Assembly (NCBI GenBank): GCA_008931825.1
Contig: QXVZ01010433.1
Location: 1 to 47,580 of the forward strand
DNA: 47,580 nt
Direction: 5' to 3'
From: Phallusia fumigata
Taxonomy: Eukaryota; Chordata; Ascidiacea; Phlebobranchia; Ascidiidae
Shown here: piece by piece, positions 35,604-47,138 of the stretch
Layout: each line of letters opens with the position of its first letter
Position numbering within the stretch: the stretch's first letter is position 1
Translations under genes and position numbers: made by a program
Notes under the pieces: generated by a model
Seen by the model: the letters and a program-made list of their open reading frames with translations, nothing else
What the model was told of the DNA's origin: nothing
The model's database searches: none

Positions 35604-36798
35604 ACTAAACTGCTTTGTTTATTGTAAATAATGTGTCCGACGTTGCTAAATTGCTTTGTCATACTCAAACAACACTTTGCAACATTGCGGAAGTTTAGGC
35701 ATTAATGGTTTTTTAACAAAAAAAAAACACAGATATGAACCGTTTTAAACAACCTTTGTTCAGTATATCGGGCTAAAAATAGTTGACTTCTGCCAGCACC
35801 CAATTTCCCACAAACTTCGACAACGTCTGCATTTAACGGATGATCTGCTAGATTTAGAAGTTCAGTTTTCGCATTGACCAACTGCAACAACTAAAATCTG
35901 TCCCAGCAAATCGGGTTATCGGTGTGTGTTAGTTATTGCATTGATGGTGGGCTGCGCTACATAGAATTTATGTATTAAAGTATTATGAATTAATTTATTT
36001 CGAATCCGGTTTTCTGTCATATTTTGTCACTTTTATTAGTGCCCCTTTTACAACTGTATGTTCGCGTTTTGCAACTGCAAAAATAATTAAAACTGTCGTT
36101 AGAAAAATTACTGGGATGATAGCCGAACGTGACTGGCTTTAGGGGTTGTTCACCGTTCAAAACAAAAAAATTACTAATTCAACTACTCGAGAAAAAAAGG
36201 AACTTTTAAATGATTTACTGTCAACGTGTTGAGCACATCGACCTCGGCAGGCCAGCATGAGCTTGTTTGCTCAGGTTTGCGAACGTTTCCGATTTTCTGT
36301 CTGGCTTGTCTTTAACCACGTTTCCTGCAACGTCAGAACCTTTTGACATAGTTCATTTCTGAAAACGTTATCTTGTTAAAATGTAAACTTTATTAGGCTG
36401 ACATTGCAATGCCCACAGGTCTAATGCGATTTTCGCGTGTTTTCGAAGTGACCCAGGCTGAGAATCACTTGGTTAGTTATAACCACCTTGTAATAATTTG
36501 ACAAGTGTGCAAGCAAGGGTTTAAATTAAAAAAACTGTGCGATAAGAAATAAACACGGGCCCAATTTGGGTGGGCCTGCAGTTAAATTTTATGCCCCCTT
36601 AACAATAAGTGTAAGTTGACAACTTGTTTAGGCTAAACCTAAAACCTTCAACTGCCACCTTTTCCAGCTATAAATCACACTATTCAAGATAAACTGGGCT
36701 GACGTACGCTTGGTTATTAGCATATTTACAATACCATATATGCACGCATGCAAAAAATCATGATCATGCAACATTTGGCCATTTACTCGTTAAAGAGT
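35604..36798. repeat. 1.2 kb duplicated block, copy 2
   Basis: Direct repeat of 34376-35602, beginning ACTAAACTGCTTTG immediately after the N. The equivalent of the 62-residue frame (about 35779 onward) begins ATA GTT GAC, reads FCQHPISHKLRQR and meets a TGA after 32 codons, so it cannot make the same protein. Confidence 0.9.
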
Positions 36799-37028
36799 AT
36801 TATGGTTTACGACACGTGTTTAACTTGAGATCAAAGTGATAGAAAAAACGATCACGGATTTGCGCGTTTGCTGGATGTTCTAAAGTGTTACACTGGGCCG
36901 CTTTGCCACAACAGTTCAGTGTAGTTTTGACACAAGCGATTCATGTACAATACGTTTTGATGCGATACAGGTATATCTAATAGGGTGAAGACCTTTTTTT
37001 AGTGTTTTGCATTCAGAGGTTCTTTACT

Positions 37029-40000
37029 TTACTCCATGATCTCAACCACCCCGTCGCCACCCAACTCTGGGCCACGGTTGTATCTTACAGATAAATCCGA
37101 TGAGCGATTGGTAGACGAGCGTAGAAAGAGCAGTTTGGCCGCCAACCATTTTCTTGCTGCGGACCATTGATCTTCAATGACTTTTGAGTACAGCAAGGGA
37201 TTGAGGGCACTGTTGATTGGAAGCAAGAGACAAGCACTTAACACATAAGCGTCTGGGGGCATCTTGATTCCTCCAAAACTCAAATATCCCATGATACAAA
37301 CAGGGATCCAGCAACAGAAATCAGTCACAATCAATCTGGAGATTCTCTTTTGCATTTTCGAGCTTATATCAATGCTCCTGGATCCTTTCATGTTGTTGCT
37401 TTGTTTGTAAATGAGGACGTAGGCAATTACCAAGTAGATGAACATCAGAAAGTTGATTGTGATAAGGAATGTAGAATATTCCCAAGCATATTCACTAGCT
37501 GTAGCAAAGAAACGTGGCATGCAGACGCTAGTTTCTCCGTAATACCCAAACTCCCCTTTTATAAAATTGCGTGGAAAGGCTTCATGAATTGTTTGTTTTA
37601 CTTCGTTCCAGCTCTGTAACTTTCGATATTTGATTCTTTCTGCAAGAATCGACATGTTTTCTCTGGAAACAAAGTCACTATCAAAGAAGTTGTTTGGAAA
37701 CCATACATCAGTTGTAAAATATCCAGAAGCGGAATGAAATAAAGGAACTGTTGCCAAAAAAGCAGACAAAATCCAACAAAACAATTCTGCAAGAACAACT
37801 TTACCCACGCCTAAAGTTTGAACCGCAAATGGTTTAAAAGCTGAAATTAGACGAAAAGTGGTCATAGCTGTCATAGTGAGGGCTGAAGCTTCTGATGATA
37901 ACACTGCAAGCGCCCCAAGTCCAGAACATAAAATACTTGACCTCCATTCCTTATCATGTAAACAATACGACCCAGAAAACTTGAATCCCTGTACAACAAC
38001 TGCAAGCAAATAAATGCCCATTAAGAAATCCGAAAAACAGAGGTTGAGAATAAAAACACTGGTGTTGATAAAAACGTTTTGGTCCCTTTTCACAGTAAAC
38101 AAGCTTTTAACAGTTGCAATAAATACAAACAGGTTTCCACACAAAGCTAAAGCCCCTGTTAACCAAAAAAACCCTCGATAAAGGGGATTGGAAATCATTT
38201 CGTTGACATCCGCCAACACGTCTCCAGCCAAGTTTACACATTCGTCACTTCCGTCTGAACAATCGTCAATTCCATTTTGCACAAGTTTCAGCTCAACCGA
38301 CAAAGGTTGCTTGTTTTTGCAAAAAAATCGCCTTTTTTCACAAAGACACTTGCTTTCGTCCGATTTATCGTAACAGTCGACTATGCTATCACAAGCCCTA
38401 TCAAGGGGAACAGAAATCATTTCTTCTGTTTCGCAATAATGACGAGTGGATCGACACAGTTTAAAATATTCATCAGAGCCGTCGTCACAATCAACTTTTC
38501 CATCACAAACCTGGTTGTTTTTGATGTAAAATTTTCCGTTTGAAAAGCAGAAAAACGTATTTCTGCAATCAATTTCACCCACCAACCCAAGTAGGTCTTC
38601 ATATTCTCCATCACAAACTAAACCAAGCATATCTCTAATAGACACATCTTGCTTAAACGCTCGCTTTAGTTCTTTTGAAAGAATGCTTCTCAATATTTTG
38701 TTGTCTGCGTCTACATATTTAAACAGTTTGTCAAGTCCGAGGCCAGTGATGTTTTTTGGTAAACACTGAGTTTGTTTTAAACTTTCTGGGAGCAAACAGT
38801 ATTTCGTGTTTATTTGGTCTGAACATGGCACACTTGAATTGCACAAAACTTCTTTATTGTCAATACAGACTGATCTGTTGTGACAGTACATCTGGTTTGG
38901 GGGGCAGTCATTTTTCAGTTCGTCGCACAAACTTCGATTGAAGCACAAACACTCATCTGACATATCAAAACAATCAACAACGCCATCGCAAACTTGTTTT
39001 GGTGATATGATCAGCTTTTTATCTAAGCAACGAAAACATTTAAACTGACCGTTAAGAAAACAAAGATCGGAGTTATCAGAACATTGAGGCACTGAATCAT
39101 AGACGTTGATTTGAGGCAAAACACACAGCCCTTGCCTAGTCGATCCAGAACATTTAAACCCGAATCCTTCTCTAATTTCGTCGGTATTGTCACTGCACGT
39201 CCTAACAGAATCATTAACTCCGTCACAAAAATAGTTATAGGGTATAAATTCTCGATTTTCACAGATAAACAAATTCAAACAAAAATCTGCCGGTTTTTCG
39301 CATAGTTCAGTCACACAAACCCATCGTTCTACCCCACAACTGTTGATATCGTCAGCACAGGTTGGATGAACTACTGTATTGCACTTTGGAGGGACTTTAG
39401 AATGTACAAGATACCTGGCATGTTCTTCACTTTTGCAACTTGTGACAAGCAATGTGCAAGATTGACATGTTACATTGGAGACTGAACAAACTTCGTCACT
39501 TTCATCTGAGCAATCTTTAACCTGATTTCCCAACCAATCAAAAGGTATGCACCTACCAGAAAGTGGACAACCTATTCCATAACGATCACATGAGCATCTT
39601 GCATAAACTCCAGAGCAATTGCAAGCTAGCTCATCGCTTCCGTCAATACAATCAGGTTTCCCATCACAATATAAGGTGCTATTAATACAGCTTCCCTCAG
39701 TTCCAATGCATTGCTTGGAGCCAAGGCATGCACATTGAAACTTATCATCTGGGCAAGTGCAACCAGCTTCATCACTCCAATCTCCGCATGCATTAAAACT
39801 GTCACAGCGCCTATCTTTGCGGACGCAACCACCAGTATGCAGAGGGCAGTTTGCTGTTTTGTAACAGGCGCATTCAAATGCATCCGCAGGACAAGAGCAG
39901 TTTACTTCGTCGCTCAAATCTCCGCAGTCATTCCTTCCGTTACATACATTTAATTTTATGGTACAACCCACATTGGAGGAGCAGTTATTCGTTTTGTAAC

Positions 40001-43000
40001 AAGCGCACTCAAACGTGTTGGGGGGACAAGTGCAATTAACTTCATCACTCCAATCGCCACAGTCATTGAACCTGTCACATTGTCGCCTACTGCTGATGCA
40101 ACCAAAACTACCACGACAGTCGTTTGTTTTGTAGCAGGGGCACTCAAATGTATCAGATGGACATGTGCAATTGACTTCATCACTCCAATCCCCACAGTTG
40201 TTACCTCCATCACATGTCCATTCTCTGGGTATGCAGCCATAGCGAGAATCGCAAGTTTGTGATTTGTAACAGGGGCATTCAAATCTATCAGCTGAACAAT
40301 TGCAATTGAGTTCGTCACTCCAATCTCCGCAATCATTCCTTCCATTGCATTGTTGATATTTTCTTATGCAACCATTGCTAAAAGTACAGGTATTGGTTTT
40401 GTAACACTCGCATTCAAACCTATTGGTGTCACACGCGCAATCAATTTCGTCACTCCAATCTCCACAGTCGTTCCTTCCATTACATTTTTTGTATCTTCCA
40501 ATGCAACCAGTTCTTTTGCAGTTGTTTGTTTTGTAGCAAGCGCATTGGAATTGATTGGCAGGGCAAGAGCAATTAACTTCATCACTCAAGTCCCCGCAAT
40601 CATTCCTTCCATCGCAATGTCTATGTCGACTAATACAACCGTAGGAAGTAGTGCAGGTTTTTGATTGATAGCAAGCGCATTGAAACTTGTTGGCAGGACA
40701 AGTGCAATTGACTTCATCACTCCAGTCTCCGCAGTCGTTCCTTCCGTTGCATTTTCGATATCGACCAATACAACCGTAGGAAGCAGTACAGGTTTTTGAT
40801 TGATAGCACGCGCATTGAAACTTGTTGGCTGGGCAAGTACAATTAACTTCATCACTCCAGTCTCCGCAGTCGTTCCTTCCGTTGCATTGTCCAAAAGGAC
40901 GAATACAACCATACAAAGAAGTGCAGTTTTTCGTTTTGAAACATGCACACTGAAACCTAAAACCCGGACAATTGCAACCATCTTCATCACTCCAGTCTCC
41001 ACAGTTATTTATTCCATTACACCGATCGTCGTTTTCAACGCAAGTAATTGCCAAGGTACAGTTGTTTGTTTTGTGGCACTTACAATCAAATGTATTAGCT
41101 GGGCACGGACAATCTGCTTCATCACTCCAGTCGCCACAGTTATTTCGTCTATCGCATTGCAATTTCTTATCGACACAACCATACGTTCCAGAGCAGGTCT
41201 TCGTGTTGTAACAGGCACACTCAAATGTATCTTCTGGACAAGAACAATTGATTTCATCGCTGCCGTCTATGCAATCCAAGTAGCCGTCACAGTAAGACCA
41301 CAATGGCACACAACCATAACTATTTTTACAGGACGTATTAAAACAAGCACATTGAAATTTGCCATCTGGACAAGAATCCCAAAACTCGTCACTCCAATCG
41401 CCACAGTCATTAGCGCGGTTATATATTACCTCCTTTGGTAAACATCCAGGCCTGCCGTTACATCGACCAAACTTGTGACAAGCACATTCGAACTTTGAAG
41501 AAGGACAGGTGCAGTTGGGATTAAGATACGGAGCCTCGCAGACAGGTTGTTTTTCCGGTTCTGTAAATAAAATACAAGTTTCCCAAACGCAAAAGTTCTG
41601 AATGAACTACAAAGACAAAGGGTAATTTTTTTCCAGCTGACGCACAATAGCAACATTTCAAACCGAAAAACTTAGAGTAATTCTATTTTAGGGCCCCTAT
41701 CCTAAAATTGCGTAATTGCATAACAATACAATTTGAATAAAATTTTGAACGTTTAGATCATTTCGGCCTAAAGATGTGTAGTATGTGGTTGCAGTGTTTT
41801 CTACTCCTATTTACGCCTATTGTACCCGTGTTTTTTGACATAATGTGCTGTAAAATGTGCGTAAATAATAGGTATGTGATTAATCATTTTTTTAGTTTCT
41901 TGTTCTGTGGCTCCTCGGTTCGGCATTTGGGTTTTATCCTCTGCGGCTCTAGCTTGATGGGAGGCAAAACTAATTGGCAACTGAAACAAAACTATAATAA
42001 CAACTAAATGCTTGAATTGCATCGCAAAATGTCCATAATAAATAGTTAAATGGGCATTCTCCTTATCTTTGACGTTATGGCTTGCTCACCTTAAGAAGCT
42101 AAAGGCGGACAGACACTGGTCCGCTATAGTTAATCGTTTTGCACTTCCTGGTTTAATCAGGCCCACGGCGGGCGTCCAGAACCCGTAGGGCCGCTGGCTT
42201 TTCCCGACTTGGGTCAGCAGCACCAGTGGCGCAAATCCATTGAAATTATTGGGGGGAAGGACTTTTGTTTTTGTGAATAATTTTGTGTACATGACGTCAT
42301 ATTGAAAGTTATGACGTCACAATACAGATTTTTATGGCGCAAAAAATGGGTTAAATTTCAGCTGGGGGGTCTCAAAACGCCATTAAAACTGTTGCGATCG
42401 CCTAACTGTTGTAAAAGAATTGAAAAAGTGCTAAAATTGTTTTAATGCAACAGTAAACCAGCTTTGAACCCGAAGTATATTGTTGAGCCAGTCAGCACGT
42501 TGTCACATTATCACCAAGTTGGTATCTACTCTACAGTTTAAACAAGTAAACAAGATTTTGACTTTCATCCTTAATAAAATAAATCCGCAACATTTTTTGA
42601 AAACAATCGAAACAAAAACATTGAGGGGGGGGCGAGTACAAGTCTCTCCAACCAAAATTTGCGGGAGGCATGTCCGCCCGGGATTGGCGCCCGTGGCCAT
42701 ACTGTGTGATGCTGCTAAAACCTTTTTTTATGTGCACTTACAAACCCTGCCACCTTTGATGGCAAGGGCTTGGTTGTTAATAATAAAACCAGTTAAACAC
42801 TGAATATTTTTTGATCAAATGCGGGACAACCCTAAGTATTCGCCCTTCTGGCTTCCGAATTAACTTACATAACTTCACCGAACAATGTATGGCGTAGGTT
42901 AAGTAGGGCCAAGCGGCAAAAAGTTTGAAGACGCAATTGTTTTTTTAAATTCATTTCAAACTTCCGTAAAACGAAAGTAGCCTACCTTGCAAACCCGTGG

Positions 43001-43523
43001 ACACAAAAGTGGGTGTACGACTGTGGATAAGTGTTGTTATAACACAAGTAATAAAACACTTTCGATACACGGTATTGTTACGTTTTTGCACTTTTGGCTA
43101 AACGTTTGTAAATAATTAACCAATGCAAAATTAAACCCTTTATCTACACAAAGTCACATCCCCGTTTTTTGCGCCTTTAATGCTGTGCCGTTGCGCAGGC
43201 TTTTTTGGCATGGTTGATTGTTTATTTTGTTGAATACCATACGCGGTATCAAATAAACTAAACTTGCCCTCGCGAACGACACGGACGCTTACAGCTTTTT
43301 CCAAACTACAAAATTCCTTTGTGAATGTACACCAGTTTCTTTGTATCATGGTTTCCTTGGTGTTTCTTTACTGGGAGTTTCGTGGAGAAAAAATATGAAG
43401 TAAACGTAAAACGTGGCAAGGAAAAAACTTACTTGTGTAAGGACGGGGGGCGATACTGGGTACCTCCGCGGGACATTCGCCCTGCACCAAACCAAGAATA
43501 AACAACAGAAACAATAATCGCAT
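37029..43523 (-). CDS. LDLa-repeat relaxin-receptor-like GPCR
   Basis: Two exons: 43433-43523 (signal peptide) and 37029-41560; the 1.87 kb intron has an ideal donor (CAA/GTAAGT) and a TTTACAG acceptor, phase 1, and the joined frame gives 1540 residues. Residues 1-15 (MRLLFLLFILGLVQG) are a signal peptide. Residues ~38 to ~1140 hold about 22 cysteine-rich LDLa-like modules; the first 14 share the pattern CP..F.C.C...C....GC......C...(N/D)CGDWSDE, where the acidic end is the calcium-binding site of LDLa domains. The later ones are degenerate. From ~1161 comes a 7TM domain: LNLCFSDFLMGIYLL in TM2, ALAVLSSEASALTM in TM3, NPLLY in TM7 (1484-1488). The LSSE and YYGETSVCMP segments resemble relaxin/LGR receptors. 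DRY is replaced by TTFR. No leucine-rich repeats are visible. Ligand and coupling unknown. Confidence 0.92.
40480..40930 (-). repeat. Near-identical LDLa units within the receptor exon
   Basis: Three successive LDLa-encoding units of about 135 bp (boundaries near 40612, 40755 and 40890) are far more alike at DNA level than the rest. Two encode PANKFQCACYQSKTC followed by (A/T)TSYGCI-like sequence and RNDCGD(W/L)SDEVNC. This points to recent in-frame duplication or conversion inside the exon. Confidence 0.8.
41561..43432 (-). other. Intron 1 of the LDLa receptor
   Basis: 1872 bp separating the signal-peptide exon from the single large exon. Around 42222 the string CAGTGGCGCAAATCC followed by ATTATTGGGGGGAAGG looks like the end of a short inverted-repeat element. 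Frames in here have no motifs. Two TGACGTCA-like palindromes lie at about 42292-42299 and 42313-42320. Confidence 0.7.
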
Positions 43524-44476
43524 TATTGCTATCTACGATTTCCATGCAGCAACTAACAAACAAAATAAAATACAGTTTTTAAATCCCCAAGGTCGACGAC
43601 AAGGTTTTAAATGAAACAAAAGCATTATTCACATTGAGTCGCAGCAAAGTAAATGAATCGGGAATAAAACCGTGGCATTACTTATGCTGAAAAAACAGAG
43701 GCAATTTGAATGGATAGTACACTGAACTCTTTTTAACATAATACAATAGACAGTTAAATAGACTTCAAAACCTTGTATCCTGTATTAAGCCCCAACCTCA
43801 AAACGATTATACGCCCATTCTCATCTTAAATAATATTTCCACTGCTAAAAAACGGAACGTTATCTTACATACTTATCAGTACCTGTAATCGTTTGGAGAT
43901 TTTTAAATGCCTAAATAAAAATTAAACAAACAAAAGCACTGTCACAGTTTTTACTTCCTTCTTTGTACTTGCCTAAACCCCCAAGAGCTCTGACTGCGTT
44001 TGATTGCTGTGACTTTGGAATAGACCAACTGGGACATTTATGATGCCCACTGCTTCCTGTATGCAATCTAATAAGCGGGCGCAGCAGGCACGAGACAATT
44101 CAAAAATGCGTACAATACTCCCTGTGAATAAAACCCGGATGCATGTGATCCCTTGCACAATACAGTTTTTACTTGATGAAAGCTTCTCATTGTCGATTAT
44201 CCTGCTGTTGCTGATGCTCGTGCAGAGAAACTTGTGCGTTCCATGCAACTAGGTTTTCTTGCATATTCCTCTATAAAAAAAACAATTACGCAGGAAGTAA
44301 TACGCCAAAATCAAACCCTCCTTTCGCTTGTGCAATCAACCGTTTTAAGTTTACGGCACACTCGTATTTAGAATTATCAGGTATTGACCCTATCACGTTA
44401 TGTTGCCCTATGGCTTTTTTGTTAGGGCGGCGTGACTCGCCGTTTATACCTTAAGAACGATTCTAACTGTTCATAC
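43524..44476. other. Upstream region of the LDLa receptor
   Basis: No gene seen. It should contain the receptor promoter and 5' untranslated region. The two overlapping frames at 43973-44252 on opposite strands show no motif. Confidence 0.4.
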
Positions 44477-45013
44477 CAGTGTTTCATACCGGAACGGAAC
44501 AGAACGAAATACCGGAACGAAATAAATAAATTTTGGTCCAATTACCGGAACGAAATAACGAAATAAAAAAAAATCAAAATACCGGAATGGAACGAAATAC
44601 CGCTATTTTATATGCCGGTATTTCGGTCTTGACATATAACCTCGAAGAGTTGCTTGCAATTTCGTGTTTGATACCTAACATTATTCTTTTATCCCAAATG
44701 CTCCGATAACGTTTGTCTGGAGTCATCTGTTTGATCATAATTGTCAAATGTTATGTGACGTAATAACCACCAAACAAATCTTTTCGTGTTGCAACTTGCT
44801 TACTTCGTTCGGTTGAGAGCTTGTTTACCCTGCAGTTAGTTAAATTTGACGAGAAACACAGACCGAAATTCCGAAAAAGTACCGTTATATTTTTGTTTCG
44901 GTCAGACCGGAACGAAATAAAAATATTCGTACCGGAACAAAATACCGAAATAAATAAATTGCCCAGACCGAATAACGTTATTTCTTGACGTTCCGTTCCG
45001 GTAGGAAACACTG
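44477..45013. mobile_element. hAT-type MITE, 537 bp, CCGGAACGAAAT-rich
   Basis: The ends are CAGTGTTTCATACCGGAACG and its near-perfect inverse (one mismatch over about 24 bases). Flanks are GTTCATAC (44469-44476) and GTTTATAC (45014-45021), an 8 bp duplication with one mismatch. Inside, the word ACCGGAACGAAATA occurs many times in both orientations, so single strands could fold extensively. There is no transposase. A longer direct repeat, GTTTATAC..AAGAACGATTCTAAC, also flanks it (about 44442 and 45014). Confidence 0.85.
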
Positions 45014-46225
45014 GTTTATACCCAAGAACGATTCTAACCGCGCTCCTCCTTGCACTCAGGAACTGCCAAGTGCCAAAAGCCAAAATAACGAACGATTTAT
45101 TCAGGAGAAACAGTCAGGCGGTGGCACACTAAAGCAAGTAAAACAACAGCATCAGAGCCAAAAGTGAAGGCAAGGGCGAATTCTACAAACGGTCACCGAT
45201 TAGTTTTAATACAGAAGCGAAATAGCAGCAATAGTAAACTGACTCTCACCGAACTATTACAGGACCAGAGTCAAAGTTAGGCTGAAAGCGATCAAGGTAG
45301 ATTCACAATTCTGTAAATCACGGCATCAGTATAACACCAGGTGACCAAGACATCAAGGGCACATACATTACACGACAATGTCTTACCCGAATAGGTACAG
45401 GTTTTCCGAAAACGACACAGCGTTTGATCACAATCGAAGTCACTGTTAACACGAAAAAATTCCAATAACCGGTAGTCAAGATAAGTTTCCGGCAGAAATA
45501 CGCAACTGCTTACCGGTACAGAAATATACCACTAGGACGTCGAACCGCAGTTCAATACAGTATTCAGCGGGAAAACATAGAAGGCATAAACATATGTGTA
45601 GTGACGATGTTACAGCAGAGACTTTTAAATAGTTTATTCTGTAGTCTCTGGTTACAGTCTATATCCAAAGCTTTGTGGATTGAAAGCTATGTAATTTTCA
45701 AATTAAATTATCTTGTCGCCAGTGAACTGACGTGGTGTATTGTATAGCTGGAATGACTTAACTGCTAAACACGCTCGATACCAATGAATCTAGTTATTTT
45801 ATTACACTACCATGCAAGGATTGTCTGGATAAACCCAGAGAGGAATCTAGGGCCCAAGCCAACTGTTTTAAACCTCATAGACTGTCCACCAACGTTAATG
45901 TGCAATACAAAAAATATGTGAAAATAATTTTGTCTCCGATAAATAATTTATTTTGGGAAAGCGCGTCACAGTTGAATGGTTCGTGTATTCTTGTCTCCTT
46001 GGTGCCGGCGTCACTAAACAGCTGATCGCCCTTGATCACTTAATTCGGATTTAATGTATTTGTCGCTTATGCGACGGCATTTTTGTCTAACCCACGTAAC
46101 TAAACAGAGTATACCCTATAACCATAACTGTTGTGTTTTTTTCCATGAACGTTATAAAATTGGTTTAAAAATGCAGCATAAGTACAGGCTGTAGAAGTTT
46201 AATTTACTGCTGTGTTTTACTGCTT
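45014..46225. other. Intergenic
   Basis: No gene supported. A short inverted repeat (AGAGACTTTT...AGTCTCT) lies around 45627-45650. The open frame through 44985-45167 overlaps the end of the MITE and has no motif. Confidence 0.4.
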
Positions 46226-46240
46226 GTGACCAGCAACAGT

Positions 46241-46308
46241 ATGCTGGAAAGTCAGATGCGAAACCCTGATCAAGAATTTGTGCTGCATGGAAGAAAGACA
46301 CCAATAAG
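46241..46308 (+). CDS. Possible first coding exon of an unidentified gene
   Basis: ATG at 46241 opens a frame reading MLESQMRNPDQEFVLHGR, continuing KTPI and ending at an AATAAG/GTTTAA splice-donor-like site near 46308. The composition (acidic and basic residues, little bias to AT-rich codons) looks coding. An in-frame upstream ATG exists at 46226. It may belong with the exon at 47380, which follows on the same strand, but I cannot verify the phase. No family recognised. Confidence 0.35.
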
Positions 46309-46531
46309 GTTTAATCAGTGTAGTAATTCGTTTGTTTTTAGGATAGTTACTTCAAGACAAGCAATTCTTGTGCCAGCATGTATTCATCACTCATCAGTAA
46401 ATTCATAAAGTGTTCAAAAGTCTTTAATGCACTAGTATCTGTTTTAGGATAAAATTTTTTTTAGGATAAAATAGAAAATTTGTTGTCAACAAGTCCTTTT
46501 TTAATTATAAAGTTTGTTTGGCTAATACCTG

Positions 46532-46784
46532 ACATTTTTCTGCGAAAATTGCTAGGTCTGCTATAGTTAGATGCCCACTTAAACTCCCTTGGGTTACTAA
46601 AAACAGATGGATACTATTTTCTACAATAGAAATAAACGTTTTCTGTTTTAGAGAGCGTGACGATGAATATTTGTCAAATTCACAGAAAACGTTGACAAGT
46701 AAAAATCTTAGTTCAAGTTTCAACTTTTCAAAAAGTGGTAAGTTTTGATTGATTTCCAAGGTATCTGACCCCATGCCTGCACCT
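46532..46784 (-). CDS. Possible internal exon with GST-C-like segment
   Basis: An open stretch on the minus strand bounded by a TTTAG acceptor at its 5' side and a CAG/GTATTA donor at its 3' side. It reads LPLFEKLKLELRFLLVNVF, then SIVENSIHLFLV, then LSGHLTIADLAIFAEKCQ. LTIADLAIF resembles the LT(I/V)AD motif of glutathione S-transferase C-terminal domains, as found in enzymes and in tRNA-synthetase-associated proteins. Neither neighbouring exons nor a start codon can be identified; the upstream side falls into the duplicated stretch around the N at 46915. Treat as a partial gene of unknown identity. Confidence 0.4.
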
Positions 46785-46914
46785 AAATTATCAAAAAAAC
46801 ACATTATTTATGCCAAACATTAAACAAAATGACAATGTTGCTTAATCTTGTATGGGTAATTGGGCACCAACAGTTTAGTTATTCATGTTGCTGCAGTAAG
46901 TGGACCTTGTTAGA
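46692..46914. repeat. 223 bp duplication, copy 1
   Basis: Identical by eye to 46916-47138 over 223 bases, with only the N at 46915 between. It includes the 5' half of the minus-strand candidate exon at 46532-46784. Perfect identity ending exactly at an N is the mark of two overlapping contig ends that were not merged. Confidence 0.95.
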
Positions 46915-46915
46915 N

Positions 46916-47138
46916 TTGACAAGTAAAAATCTTAGTTCAAGTTTCAACTTTTCAAAAAGTGGTAAGTTTTGATTGATTTCCAAGGTATCTGACCCCATGC
47001 CTGCACCTAAATTATCAAAAAAACACATTATTTATGCCAAACATTAAACAAAATGACAATGTTGCTTAATCTTGTATGGGTAATTGGGCACCAACAGTTT
47101 AGTTATTCATGTTGCTGCAGTAAGTGGACCTTGTTAGA
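46916..47138. repeat. 223 bp duplication, copy 2
   Basis: Same sequence as 46692-46914, after which the unique sequence AGGGTGTCTGCC continues. Confidence 0.95.

Noticed and set aside
39600..41250. CRISPR-like regular repeats
   Set aside because: The regular spacing of about 135 bp comes from protein-coding LDLa modules in an animal gene; spacers and repeats are not separable.
37350..41441. Many plus-strand and alternative minus-strand frames across the receptor exon
   Set aside because: They are shadows of the repetitive LDLa coding sequence; their translations lack the cysteine pattern.
43140..43349. Minus-strand frame just downstream of the signal-peptide exon of the receptor
   Set aside because: It lies inside the intron; the signal-peptide exon joins the large exon perfectly in phase without it.
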